Source: GCA-003244245 sp032230565 (lineage in GTDB: Bacteria > Actinomycetota > Actinomycetes > Mycobacteriales > Pseudonocardiaceae). From it: a DNA stretch of 36,933 nucleotides. Positions 8,487-16,539 of the stretch are shown here, one piece after another. The notes beneath the pieces are model-generated. The model ran no database searches, had not been told where the DNA came from, and saw nothing but the letters and a program-made list of their open reading frames with translations. Each line of letters opens with the position of its first letter. Position 1 is the first letter of the stretch. A program made the position numbers and the translations under genes. Where the stretch lies: positions 1 through 36,933 of the forward strand of contig JAVXWL010000088.1 in the NCBI GenBank assembly GCA_032230565.1, written 5' to 3'.

Positions 8487-9797
8487 GTGACCGACATCCC
8501 GCGCAGCGCCACGCAGCGAACCGCTCGGCTCGCGAGCCTTCCGCTCGGGGTGGCCGGGCGGGTCGCCGCGGGTTGGGGCCGGCGGCTGGCCGGGCACGAT
8601 GCCCAGGTCGTCAACGCCGAGCTCAGCGCGCGCACCGCCGAACAACTCTTTGCGGTGCTTGGTGAGCTCAAGGGCGGCGCGATGAAGTTCGGCCAGGCGC
8701 TGAGCGTATTCGAGGCGGCGATCCCTGAGCAGCTGGCGGCGCCGTACCGGGAAGCCCTGACGAAACTGCAGTCCGCCGCACCGCCGATGTCGCCACAGTC
8801 CGTGCAGCGGGTGCTCGACGAGCAGCTCGGCTCGGGGTGGCGTCGCCGCTTCGCCGAGTTCTCCGACGAACCTACGGCGGCCGCCAGCATCGGGCAGGTA
8901 CACCGGGCGGTGTGGCATGACGGCCGTGACGTCGCGGTCAAAGTGCAGTATCCGGGCGCCGGCGAGGCACTGCGCTCGGACCTGCGGCAGCTGCAGAGGT
9001 TCAGCCGGCTGTTCCAGGCGATCGTTCCTGGCATGGAGGTCAAACCGCTGCTCACCGAGTTGCGCGACCGGATGGTCGAGGAGCTCGACTACCGTGACGA
9101 GGCCAATAACCAGCGCATATTCGCGGCCGCGTTCCGTGGCCACCCCGACATCGCCGTGCCCGCTATCGTCGCCAGCTCACCGAAGGTGATGGTGTCGCAG
9201 TGGGTCGCGGGAACCCCGTTGGCGGAGATCATCCGTAGTGGCTCCCGTACCGAGCGAGACGACATCGGTACCAAGCTGTCGCTGTTCCACTCCTCGGCCC
9301 CCACCATCACCGGGTTGCTGCACGCGGACCCTCACCCGGGCAACTTTCTGCGGTGCGACGACGGCCGGCTGGGGGTACTGGACTTTGGTGCCGCGGCGAA
9401 GCTACCCGGCGGACCCCCGCGCACGCTGGGAGTCGCGACCCGGCTGGCTGTCGAGGAGCGGTCCGCGGAGCTGCTCGAGCTGCTGCGCTCGGAGGGTTTC
9501 ATCCGGCCGGGCATGCAGCTACTGGCAGAAGATGTGCTGGCTTACCTCAGCCCGTTCGCCGATCCGGTACGCACCGACACCTTCCACTTCACCCGGGCCT
9601 GGATGCAGGCTCAAGCCGAGCGCGTCGGCGACTTCTCCGGCCCGGACTTCCGGACCGGGCGAGCGCTGAACCTGCCGCCCAGCTACCTGCTGATCCATAG
9701 GGTGAGCACCGGGACATTCGGCGTGCTGTGCCAGCTCGACGCCACAGTGCCGCTGCGCGGGATCGCGCAGCGCTGGCAACCGGGTTTCGCCGGTTGA
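8487..9797 (+). CDS. ABC1 / UbiB / AarF-type atypical kinase
   Basis: 436 residues from GTG 8487 (MTDIPRSATQRTARLASLPLG), with GGGAG at 8471-8475; an ATG at 8445 is in frame but lacks a site. All ABC1 hallmarks are present: the KxGQ motif (AMKFGQALS), the Ala-rich nucleotide loop (PTAAASIGQVHRAV), the lysine in VAVKVQYPG, the ExD motif (VEELDYRDEANNQ), the catalytic loop LLHADPHPGNF and the metal-binding DFG in LGVLDFGAA. Relatives support quinone or lipid metabolism as ATPase/kinases. No membrane helix is obvious at the C-terminus. It follows the ThiF-like gene by 49 bases on the same strand and is probably co-transcribed. Confidence 0.93.
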   Translation: MTDIPRSATQRTARLASLPLGVAGRVAAGWGRRLAGHDAQVVNAELSARTAEQLFAVLGELKGGAMKFGQALSVFEAAIPEQLAAPYREALTKLQSAAPPMSPQSVQRVLDEQLGSGWRRRFAEFSDEPTAAASIGQVHRAVWHDGRDVAVKVQYPGAGEALRSDLRQLQRFSRLFQAIVPGMEVKPLLTELRDRMVEELDYRDEANNQRIFAAAFRGHPDIAVPAIVASSPKVMVSQWVAGTPLAEIIRSGSRTERDDIGTKLSLFHSSAPTITGLLHADPHPGNFLRCDDGRLGVLDFGAAAKLPGGPPRTLGVATRLAVEERSAELLELLRSEGFIRPGMQLLAEDVLAYLSPFADPVRTDTFHFTRAWMQAQAERVGDFSGPDFRTGRALNLPPSYLLIHRVSTGTFGVLCQLDATVPLRGIAQRWQPGFAG

Positions 9798-9811
9798 GCG
9801 CCGGACGCCGA

Positions 9812-10504
9812 CTACGCGCTCGCCTGCGTCGTTTCCCGCTGCACTTCATCATTGACGATAAGTCCATCACGCAGCCGTACGACGCGGTTGGCGAAGCCGG
9901 CGACCTCCTCTTCGTGGGTGATGATGACAACGGTGCAGCCGGCATCGTTAAGTTCACCGAGCAACTTCATTATTTCGCGGCTGGAAATGGTGTCGAGGTT
10001 GCCGGTGGGCTCATCGGCGAGCAGAATTGCGGGATCGTTGATCAGCGCCCGGGCGATCGCCACTCGTTGCTGTTGGCCGCCGGATAACTCATTGGGCATG
10101 TGCTTCTGGCGTTCGCCCAGGCCGACCTGTTCCAACGCTAGCCGGGCCGACCTGCGCCGATCCCGAATGCCAGCGTAGATCAACGGAAGTTCGACGTTTC
10201 GCGCTGCGGTCGTGCGCGGAATTAGATTGAATGACTGGAATACGAACCCGATCTTGCGACTGCGCACCTGGGCCAGCTGGTTGCTGGATAGCCGACTGAC
10301 GTCAGTGCCGTCCAGCAGGTAACGTCCGCTGGTGGGGACATCCAGACAGCCCAAAATGTTCATGAGCGTGCTCTTGCCTGATCCGGACGGACCCATGATG
10401 GCGACCATTTCACCGTCGTTTATGACTAGGTCCAGACCGTGGAGGACCGGGACCTCGACTCGGCCCATCTGGTACGCCTTGGTGATGCCCTCAAGCTGGA
10501 TCAT
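9812..10504 (-). CDS. ABC transporter ATP-binding protein, MacB/LolD type
   Basis: 230 residues with Walker A GPSGSGKSTLMN (about 38-49), Q-loop FVFQSFNLIP, signature LSGGQQQRVAIARAL, Walker B ILLADEPTGNLD and the switch histidine in VVIITHEEEVA. The DEPTGNLD and TMNILG-like phrases place it with MacB/LolD/FtsE exporters that work with mechanotransmission permeases. The partner permease lies head-to-head at 10803, not downstream. The stop is 14 bases from the convergent ABC1-kinase stop. A possible -35 TTGACA is at 10554-10549 on this strand; the -10 is poor. Confidence 0.93.
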   Translation of the reverse strand: MIQLEGITKAYQMGRVEVPVLHGLDLVINDGEMVAIMGPSGSGKSTLMNILGCLDVPTSGRYLLDGTDVSRLSSNQLAQVRSRKIGFVFQSFNLIPRTTAARNVELPLIYAGIRDRRRSARLALEQVGLGERQKHMPNELSGGQQQRVAIARALINDPAILLADEPTGNLDTISSREIMKLLGELNDAGCTVVIITHEEEVAGFANRVVRLRDGLIVNDEVQRETTQASA

Positions 10505-10802
10505 CCGGGCTCCTTCACTGAATTTTCACCGGCCCCGCAGAACCGATGTGTCAACGAGGCTCGGTCCAATTCTGCGGTGGCGACCTCAAGCGCACGTTAA
10601 CTTGAGCGAGCTGTGAGCCTGGACACGCTATCGACTTCACTGCGCACACAGCGCGGCAGCGACGAATCACGGATGGTGATGAAAGTCGAGAATTTGCTGG
10701 GAATTCGCTTGACGCCTTGCCTACAGCGCCGCTGAACGGTTATGCCTGAGGAGTGTTCTGTAGGGGCAGCGGAGTACCGCGCAATCAGACGAAGGTCGGC
10801 TG
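10505..10802. promoter_or_regulatory. Divergent promoter region between ABC ATPase and permease, with a dyad
   Basis: This 298-base gap holds the promoters of both transporter genes. The clearest structure is CTCAAG (10585-10590) N10 CTTGAG (10601-10606), a perfect 6-base dyad that shares its half-sites with MerR/SoxR-type operators, although those usually have a shorter centre. A TTGACA on the minus strand at 10554-10549 may serve the ATPase. I see no encoded peptide or RNA structure. Confidence 0.4.
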
Positions 10803-12041
10803 ATGAGCCTGCAAGAGGCGTTACTCATCGCGCTGCGCGGGTTAGGTGCGCACCGGCTGCGCTCCGCACTGACCATGCTTGGCCTTATCATCGGAGTCTC
10901 GGCGGTGATCTTGCTTGTCGCCTGCGGCCAAGGGGTGCAGAACTCGGTCGATGCGCGCATCGAACCGATCGCCAACAACATCACCATCGTGCCGCAGGCC
11001 GCCAACCTGCCTAACGGGCCGCCCGCGCAGAACCTGACCGACGCCGACGCCGACGCGCTGGCGGACGCACCTGCCGTGGCCACCGTCACCCCAGCCTCCA
11101 CCGGCACAGCGCCGATCGTGAGCAGCAGCGTCACGCTCCTGTCGGCGACTACGATCGGCACCACCGACATCTGGGCAAAGACGAACAACCGAGACTTCCG
11201 GGCTGGGTCGTTCTTCGACGCGGCGCAGTACCGCTCCAGCGCCAGGGTGGTGGTCTTGGGCCCCACCGTCGCGACCACCTTGTTCGGTGGGCCCGCGGCG
11301 GCGCTGGAGCGGACAGTGCAGATCAATCACGTGCCCTTCCGGGTCATCGGTGTCATGCAGTCCTACGGCCAGCAGCTTGACAAGACTGCGGTCATGCCCC
11401 TGACTACCGGCCGCCGCTATATCTTCGGCCCCGGCATCGGCGTCGGGAACACTGTGAACCAGATCACCGTGCAGGCCCCTGAACAAGCCGAAGTGCCTGC
11501 CGCGATCGCACAGATAACCAGCATTCTCGACGCCCGCCACCACATCACAGATCCCCGCCGGCAGGATTTCCAAGTGCAGTCGTTGGGACGCCGGCTGGAG
11601 ACCTTCAATCAGATCGTGCGCATTCTTGTCTTATTCACCCCAGCCGTCGCGGCGCTCTCTTTGGTGGTCGGCGGTATCGGAGTCCTGAACATCATGCTGG
11701 TCTCGGTCACCGAACGGACCCGCGAGATAGGGATCCGCAAAGCGATCGGCGCCACCAGCCGGGCCATCCTTGAACAGTTCCTTATCGAGTCCGTCGTCCT
11801 CGCGGGCTTCGGTGGCCTCATCGGCGTCGGCCTCGGGATCGGGCTGTCCTTGCTGATCGGCCGCATCGCACCAGCCTTCGACCCGGCCTCCGGCGCCCTG
11901 GCCGGGTTCACCCCCGTCTTGTCAATCATGCCTGTGGTGGTGGCATTCGCGATCAGCCTCGTGATCGGGCTCGTCGCCGGCGGCTACCCGGCTTACCGCG
12001 CCGCCCGGCTACTGCCCATCGAAGCCCTCAGATACCAGTAA
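10803..12041 (+). CDS. MacB-like ABC transporter permease (FtsX domain)
   Basis: 412 residues from ATG 10803 with GAAGG about 5 bases upstream. An N-terminal helix (about 15-40: LRSALTMLGLIIGVSAVILLV) leads into a MacB-type extracytoplasmic core (about 50-270). Three FtsX helices end the protein: ILVLFTPAVAALSLVVGGIGVLNIMLVSV, the GFGGLIGVGLGIGLSLLIG region, and VVVAFAISLVIGLVAGGYPAYRAARL. The phrase SVTERTREIGIRKAIGA is the family coupling signature. These exporters act on peptides, lipoproteins or drugs; no MacA-like adaptor gene is nearby. Because whiB7 follows, an antibiotic-export role is tempting but is only inference. Confidence 0.93.
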   Translation: MSLQEALLIALRGLGAHRLRSALTMLGLIIGVSAVILLVACGQGVQNSVDARIEPIANNITIVPQAANLPNGPPAQNLTDADADALADAPAVATVTPASTGTAPIVSSSVTLLSATTIGTTDIWAKTNNRDFRAGSFFDAAQYRSSARVVVLGPTVATTLFGGPAAALERTVQINHVPFRVIGVMQSYGQQLDKTAVMPLTTGRRYIFGPGIGVGNTVNQITVQAPEQAEVPAAIAQITSILDARHHITDPRRQDFQVQSLGRRLETFNQIVRILVLFTPAVAALSLVVGGIGVLNIMLVSVTERTREIGIRKAIGATSRAILEQFLIESVVLAGFGGLIGVGLGIGLSLLIGRIAPAFDPASGALAGFTPVLSIMPVVVAFAISLVIGLVAGGYPAYRAARLLPIEALRYQ

Positions 12042-12086
12042 ACGGCAGGATGCGTGCCAGCCAGTTGGTCGTGTGGGCACGCAGAC

Positions 12087-12121
12087 CCCGGTTGGGGGCT
12101 CTTGCAGAGCCCCCAACCGGG
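12087..12121. terminator. Strong bidirectional hairpin between permease and whiB7
   Basis: CCCGGTTGGGGGCTC (12087-12101) and GAGCCCCCAACCGGG (12107-12121) form a perfect 15-base stem with a 5-base loop TTGCA. It lies exactly between the convergent stops of the permease (12041) and whiB7 (12122). There is no long T tract on either side, which is common for actinobacterial hairpin terminators. Confidence 0.85.
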
Positions 12122-12496
12122 TTAGGCGGCGGTGTTGCGTTCGGCGCGCTCGCGCTCGGCGCGGTCCTGCTCCAAGGCGGCCTTGCTGGGCCGGCCACGC
12201 GGGCGCTTGCGGGCGACGACAGCACCGTGCTCGAAGATCTCGCCACCCCAGACGCCCCAGGGCTCCTGCCTGGACAGTGCGCTGTTCAGGCAGGCGGCCT
12301 TGATCGGGCAACCTTCGCAAAGCCGCTTAGCCTCCTCTAGGTCCGCTGGCGACTCGGCGAACCAGAGATCCGGGTCGTGTGCGCGGCAGGGTAGAGCGGC
12401 GCCGGAATTTGCGGTATCGAGCAGGTGGGCCAGCTCTGCCCCACTCACCAGGTCGGGCAACGCCCCCCCATCCAGCGGGACGGTCGCGGTCAACAC
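12122..12496 (-). CDS. whiB7: WhiB7-type iron-sulfur transcriptional regulator
   Basis: 124 residues from GTG 12496, preceded by GAGGAGGAG at 8 bases (MLTATVPLDGG; compare MSVLTVPRQ at the start of the mycobacterial protein, from memory). Four cysteines that bind the [4Fe-4S] cluster are C37, C60, C63 and C69 (LPCRAHDPDLWFAE, LCEGCPIKAAC). The beta-turn GVWGG is at 81-85, followed by the AT-hook RPRGRPSK (98-105), which distinguishes WhiB7 from other Wbl proteins. A highly charged tail follows. WhiB7 acts with the housekeeping sigma factor at promoters with an AT-rich block upstream of -35, inducing intrinsic antibiotic resistance. Its own leader (promoter, upstream ORF, hairpin) is annotated separately. 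Confidence 0.95.
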   Translation of the reverse strand: MLTATVPLDGGALPDLVSGAELAHLLDTANSGAALPCRAHDPDLWFAESPADLEEAKRLCEGCPIKAACLNSALSRQEPWGVWGGEIFEHGAVVARKRPRGRPSKAALEQDRAERERAERNTAA

Positions 12497-12577
12497 TTGT
12501 CTCTCCTCCTCGGTCGTGGTGCCGGTGGAACTCGCCGGTACCGTGCGCGCCGCGGGATGAGGACCTAGCAACACACA

Positions 12578-12612
12578 AAGGCCGCGGATCCCGCTGCGGG
12601 GTCCGCGGCCTT
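12578..12612 (-). terminator. Attenuator-type hairpin in the whiB7 leader
   Basis: GGCCGCGGATCCCGC (12580-12594) and GCGGGGTCCGCGGCC (12596-12610) pair over 14 of 15 positions plus one G-T, with AA/TT extending the base. On the whiB7 strand it is followed by TTTGTGTGTT. It starts about 29 bases after the stop of the upstream ORF and about 80 bases before the whiB7 start, the arrangement of a leader attenuator. Published work on whiB7 in mycobacteria describes antibiotic-responsive attenuation of this kind; the behaviour here is inferred. Confidence 0.8.
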
Positions 12613-12640
12613 CATGAGCCGGTTGCTGCTGGCTCGGGAA

Positions 12641-12862
12641 TCAAGGCTCCGATGCGGACAAATGCATGCGATCGGTAACGGGCAGATCAATGCCAATCGA
12701 GTGGACCAGCGCCCGGTAGCGGGCCTGGAAGGAACTTCCAGCGCGCAACCGACGCGCGCCGGACGGCACGGTCCGCAGCAGCCGGGACCAGGTTCCCCCA
12801 GGCACACCGAGGACCCCGAACTTGTGGAGGTCGCGGGCGCAGGCGCTTACAGACATCTCCAT
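12641..12862 (-). CDS. whiB7 upstream ORF (leader peptide), 73 aa
   Basis: ATG 12862 follows the purine run AGGAGGGAGG (12880-12871) by 8 bases, a stronger site than most genes in the window. The product begins MEMSVSACARDL and contains FGVLGVPGGTWSRLLRTVPSG, then an Arg/Ala-rich segment, and ends PVTDRMHLSASEP. It has no domain I recognise. It lies between the whiB7 promoter and the leader hairpin, so its translation probably controls whether transcription reaches whiB7. A second ATG at 12856 is possible. The strong site and intact length favour a translated ORF; a separate protein function cannot be excluded. Confidence 0.7.
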   Translation of the reverse strand: MEMSVSACARDLHKFGVLGVPGGTWSRLLRTVPSGARRLRAGSSFQARYRALVHSIGIDLPVTDRMHLSASEP

Positions 12863-12955
12863 CGCCACCACCTCCCTCCTATTCGGGCCACGCTCAGTGG
12901 CTGGATGATCCGCCTGGCCAGCCGCATGCGACGACTGCCTCCAGGAGTAAGAGCA

Positions 12956-12996
12956 AGGCTAGAGCCCTGGTGATACACCGGCAACCGATTTTCTTT
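12956..12996 (-). promoter_or_regulatory. whiB7 promoter with WhiB7-responsive AT-rich block
   Basis: On the minus strand an AT-rich block AAAGAAAAT (12996-12988) lies three bases upstream of a -35-like TTGCCG (12984-12979). A 17-base spacer follows, then TAGCCT (12961-12956) as -10. An AT-rich block about 3 bp upstream of -35 is the published recognition feature of WhiB7-SigA, consistent with autoactivation. Transcription would start near 12950 and cover the upstream ORF and hairpin before whiB7. Confidence 0.75.
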
Positions 12997-13051
12997 GCTC
13001 TTCATGCTGATAGACCGCGCCGACCGATGGTTGGTTGGTCGGCGGTAAGAC

Positions 13052-14842
13052 TCAGCGCCGCTTGGCCTGTGTTTTCGCCGGTGGCCGTCGCGCCGGCGGG
13101 TCGTCCTGAGGCACCAGGCCGTGGAGAAAACGGCTGCGACGGCGCGAACGCCGCCCTCCCACTGTGCGCGACAGGGCCCAGGACAGCGCAAGTCGGCGGC
13201 GGGCTCGGGTGACACCGACGTACAGCAGCCGGCGCTCCTCTTCCAGCGCAGCCTGGTCACCCTCGGCGTATTGGATGGGCAGCGTCCCGTCGACGAGCCC
13301 GACCAGGAAGACCGCGTCCCATTCAAGCCCCTTCGCCGAGTGCAGGGAGGCCAACGTCACGCCCTGCACAGCGGGTGGGTGCGCGGCGTCGGCCCGAGCG
13401 TCAAGATCAGCGACGAGCAGGCCAAGGTCGGCGTCGGGGGTGCTGCCGGCGAGGTCGTCAGCCAGCTCGGCCAGCGCGCGCAGCGATTCCCATCTGGATC
13501 GCGCAGCACTGCCGGCAGGCGGCTGCGTGGTAAGGCCCTGCCGGGCCAGCACCGCGCGAACGGCGCCGCCCAGCCCGACCGTCGAACCGTCGGTAGGCGA
13601 GCGGGATGAATATCCGGTAGCAGCCGCGCGTAGTCCGCGGATTGCGGCCCGGACCTCCGGGCGGTGAAAGAACCGCTCCCCACCGCGGACCTGGAATGGG
13701 ATCCCCTCGGCATCCAATGCCCGTTCGTACGCTTCGGACTGGGCGTTGACCCGATATAGGACGGCGATCTCGGCGGCCGGGGTCCCGTGACGCAGCAGCT
13801 CGGCGATAGCCTCGGCCACTGCGTTGGCCTCGGCGGGCTCGTCATCATGCTCGGCGAACGACGGCCGCGGGCCGGGCGGCCGCTGGCCGGTCAGCTGCAT
13901 CCGGGCTCCCACCGGCCGGCCGGCCGCAGCAGAGATCACCCGGTTCGCCAACGACACGACCTGTGGTGTGGAGCGATAGTCGCGGTGCAGCCGGACCGTC
14001 ACGGCATCAGGGAATCGCCTGGTGAACTCCAGCAGGAAGCGAGAAGTCGCGCCGGCGAAGGAATAGATGGTCTGGTTCGCGTCACCGACGACGGTGAGGT
14101 CGTCACGGGCGCCCAGCCAGGCATCGAGCATCCGCTGCTGCAGTGGCGTGACGTCCTGGTATTCGTCGACGACAAAGCAGCGGTAGCGGTCCCGGAACTC
14201 CTGCGCCACCGCTGGATGCTCCTCTAGCGCGGCGACGGTGTGTAGCAGCAGATCGTCGAAGTCGAGCATCCGGCTGCGGTTCTTGAGCTCCTCGTATGCG
14301 GCGTAAACCGCCGCTACCTGTGCCGCCGGTACCGGGGTGGCCCGGCGGGCCACGGCCACCGCGGCGGGATAGTCAGCAGCGGTGACCAGGCTGGCTTTGG
14401 CCCACTCGATCTCACCGGCGAAGTCACGCAGGTCGTCAGCGCCGGTGCCGGCGCCGGCTCGCTGGGCGGCCTGGCCGACCAGCCGCAGCTTGTGCTCCAG
14501 CAGCGGCCACGACTGGTCACCCACGACCTGGGGCCAGAAGTAACGCAGCTGGCGCAGCGCCGCGGCATGAAACGTTCGAGCTTGTATGCCGGCTATCCCC
14601 AGATCACGTAATCGGGTACGCATCTCCCCCGCCGCACGACCGGTGAACGTCACCGCAAGGATTTGCCCAGGCGCGACATGACCGGTGCGGATCAGCTGGG
14701 CGATCCGCCGGGTGATGGCACGCGTCTTCCCGGTTCCCGCACCCGCGAGCACGCAGACCGGTCCGCGCGGCGCGCACACCGCGGTGCGTTGCTCGTCGTC
14801 GAGCCCGTCCAGGGGATCCCCATCAACTCGGCCGGTGCTCAC
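13052..14842 (-). CDS. uvrD2: UvrD2-type SF1 DNA helicase, without HRDC tail
   Basis: 596 residues from GTG 14842, where GAGG sits 9 bases upstream; an ATG at 14851 is in frame but too close to that site. SF1 motifs are complete: Q motif GLDDEQRTAV, Walker A LAGAGTGKTRAI (about 32-43), Ia AVTFTGRAAGEM, motif II VVDEYQDV, motif III VVGDANQTIYSFAGA, motif IV DYRSTPQVVSLAN, motif V ASLHSAKGLEWDAVFLVGL and motif VI EERRLLYVGVTRARRRL. Mycobacterial UvrD2 continues with a tetracysteine segment and HRDC domain; here the protein ends soon after motif VI with a basic Pro/Arg tail (PPARRPPAKTQAKRR), and the next DNA is the whiB7 promoter. Position next to whiB7 supports the uvrD2 assignment. Confidence 0.9.
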   Translation of the reverse strand: MSTGRVDGDPLDGLDDEQRTAVCAPRGPVCVLAGAGTGKTRAITRRIAQLIRTGHVAPGQILAVTFTGRAAGEMRTRLRDLGIAGIQARTFHAAALRQLRYFWPQVVGDQSWPLLEHKLRLVGQAAQRAGAGTGADDLRDFAGEIEWAKASLVTAADYPAAVAVARRATPVPAAQVAAVYAAYEELKNRSRMLDFDDLLLHTVAALEEHPAVAQEFRDRYRCFVVDEYQDVTPLQQRMLDAWLGARDDLTVVGDANQTIYSFAGATSRFLLEFTRRFPDAVTVRLHRDYRSTPQVVSLANRVISAAAGRPVGARMQLTGQRPPGPRPSFAEHDDEPAEANAVAEAIAELLRHGTPAAEIAVLYRVNAQSEAYERALDAEGIPFQVRGGERFFHRPEVRAAIRGLRAAATGYSSRSPTDGSTVGLGGAVRAVLARQGLTTQPPAGSAARSRWESLRALAELADDLAGSTPDADLGLLVADLDARADAAHPPAVQGVTLASLHSAKGLEWDAVFLVGLVDGTLPIQYAEGDQAALEEERRLLYVGVTRARRRLALSWALSRTVGGRRSRRRSRFLHGLVPQDDPPARRPPAKTQAKRR

Positions 14843-14950
14843 GGTCGGCATCCTCGCAGAACGCTCCGACACCTCCCGGCGACCGCCACGAAGCGTTATG
14901 ATACGTGACGTGCTCGGTCTGCAGACGGTTCGCGCGAGGATGGTGGGCCA

Positions 14951-15148
14951 GTGAAGATCCACGACCGGAAGCAGTGGGAGCGGGAGCTCAATGACCACAT
15001 GCGCCGTCACGCCGCCGACCTACGCAAGCCGCCGCAGGCTCCGCCCGAGCCCGGTATCTGGGTCACCGCGCGCAAAATCTATCTCTGGACGACCCTGGTG
15101 ATGATCGTTACTAGCGCAGGATGGGCGATCGGGCTGTACGTATTCTGA
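14951..15148 (+). CDS. Small single-pass membrane protein, 65 aa
   Basis: GTG 14951 with GAGGA at 14936-14940. The product has a charged N-terminal helix (MKIHDRKQWERELNDHMRRH), a Pro-rich hinge (KPPQAPPEPG) and one transmembrane helix at the C-terminus (WTTLVMIVTSAGWAIGLYVF). It is divergent from uvrD2, and a TATGAT at 14897-14902 may be its -10. In mycobacteria a mycoredoxin gene lies next to uvrD2, but this protein has no cysteine, so it is not that. Function unknown. Confidence 0.65.
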   Translation: MKIHDRKQWERELNDHMRRHAADLRKPPQAPPEPGIWVTARKIYLWTTLVMIVTSAGWAIGLYVF

Positions 15149-15177
15149 CCGTCGGACATCCTCGATCATTGCCACGG

Positions 15178-16539
15178 TTAGGGAAGTTCCACGCCACCAA
15201 GGGCAGCGAGCGGGTCGGCAAGTCGTTTGCCATCGCCGACCACCACACCGGTGAACCGGGTCGGCGCGAAGAACTCAGCGGCGGCCTCAGCAACCTGCCC
15301 GGTCGTGACCGCCTGCAATCGACTGGTGTGGCCGAGTAACCAGTCGAGGTCCAAGCCGAGGGTCGCCAACGTGGTCAGGTGACCGGCCAACCCCCGTTGC
15401 GAAGCGGTGGCGATGGTCAGCGACCCGATCGCGTACTGTCGCGCACTGTCCACCTCGGAATCGTCGGGGGGAACGACGACCAGCCGACCCAATTCGTAGC
15501 GGGTCTCCAGCAATGCTGCGGCTGTGACCTCGCTGGCGGTGTCCGCCTCAGCGATCAGTGTGGCCCCATGCTGGGTGAACTCGAAGCCACAGTGCGCGGC
15601 GTAGGTATAGCCCTTCGCCTCCCTGATGTTCTCCACCCAGCGCGACGAGAAATACCCGCCAAATACCAGATTCGCCACCTGCAGCGCGGGATAGCGTTCA
15701 TGATTGCGTGATACAGCCTGTGCGGACAGCCGCAGCTGGGACTGCACCGCACCCTCGCGATGGACCAGTTGCAGGTCGCCACCGGTCAGCTCGGGCAATG
15801 CAGCCAACGCGGCTGCGGGATGATCGGAGCACCAGTCCGCCAGGGCCGTCGCCACCGTTTCCACCGCACTAGCTGGGACAATGTCGCCGACCAGGACCAG
15901 GACAGCACCGCCGGGCACCACCGCGCGACGGTGCAGCGTGCGCACCGCGGCCGCCGTCACGCCGGCAACGTCATCAACTTCCGGCCATTCCCGGGCGAAC
16001 GGGTGGTTGCCGTAGCGGCGGCGCTGCAACGCCTCGCGTGCGATCACCTGCGGTTGCGAACGGTTCATCCTGAGCCGCTCCACCAGTCGGTCCCGCTCCC
16101 GGGCCACTTCGGCGGTGGCGTACGAGGCTGAGGTGAGCGCGTCGCCGAGCACATCGAGCACCACGTCCAGCCCGCTGGCCAGCGCCGACCCTGACACCGA
16201 CAGGTGCTCGGGATCCACCCCGGCGGACAGGTCACCGCCGACTGCGGCCAGCGCCTTATCGATGTCGAAGCGATTCCGCCGCGGTGTACCACGAAGCAGC
16301 GCCATAGCCAGCACTTCGGCGCGGGCTGGATGGGTGCGCTGCGTGCCGCCGAACGGGATCTCCAGGTGCAACTCCACCATCGGCACCGCCGGCCGTCGCA
16401 CTGCGATCACGCGCAGCCCGCTGTCGAGCACGGTGTCCACCGCAGACGGTGCGATGGGCGTACGCGGCGGACCCAGCGGCGGTAGCGGGCGGGGGCCCAG
16501 CTCGGTCCTGCCGATCTGCTTGGCGCTACGGTGCTGCAT
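15178..16539 (-). CDS. M16 family peptidase-like subunit, zinc motif lost
   Basis: 453 residues. ATG 16539 overlaps the stop of the preceding M16 gene (TGATG) with AGGAGG 4 bases before it; GTG 16542 is an alternative. The M16 fold is clear: LDSGLRVIAVRRPAVPMVEL, a central helical linker, and the substrate-binding half with FGGYFSSRWVENIREAKGYTYAA. Where active members have HXXEH, this one reads ARAEVLAMALLRGT, so it cannot bind catalytic zinc. It is the regulatory partner of the active subunit encoded just upstream, a heterodimer arrangement known for mitochondrial processing peptidase and bacterial M16B pairs. Confidence 0.9.
   Translation of the reverse strand: MQHRSAKQIGRTELGPRPLPPLGPPRTPIAPSAVDTVLDSGLRVIAVRRPAVPMVELHLEIPFGGTQRTHPARAEVLAMALLRGTPRRNRFDIDKALAAVGGDLSAGVDPEHLSVSGSALASGLDVVLDVLGDALTSASYATAEVARERDRLVERLRMNRSQPQVIAREALQRRRYGNHPFAREWPEVDDVAGVTAAAVRTLHRRAVVPGGAVLVLVGDIVPASAVETVATALADWCSDHPAAALAALPELTGGDLQLVHREGAVQSQLRLSAQAVSRNHERYPALQVANLVFGGYFSSRWVENIREAKGYTYAAHCGFEFTQHGATLIAEADTASEVTAAALLETRYELGRLVVVPPDDSEVDSARQYAIGSLTIATASQRGLAGHLTTLATLGLDLDWLLGHTSRLQAVTTGQVAEAAAEFFAPTRFTGVVVGDGKRLADPLAALGGVELP

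Noticed and set aside
14951..15148. Mycoredoxin expected next to uvrD2
   Set aside because: The 65-residue product has a membrane helix and no cysteine.
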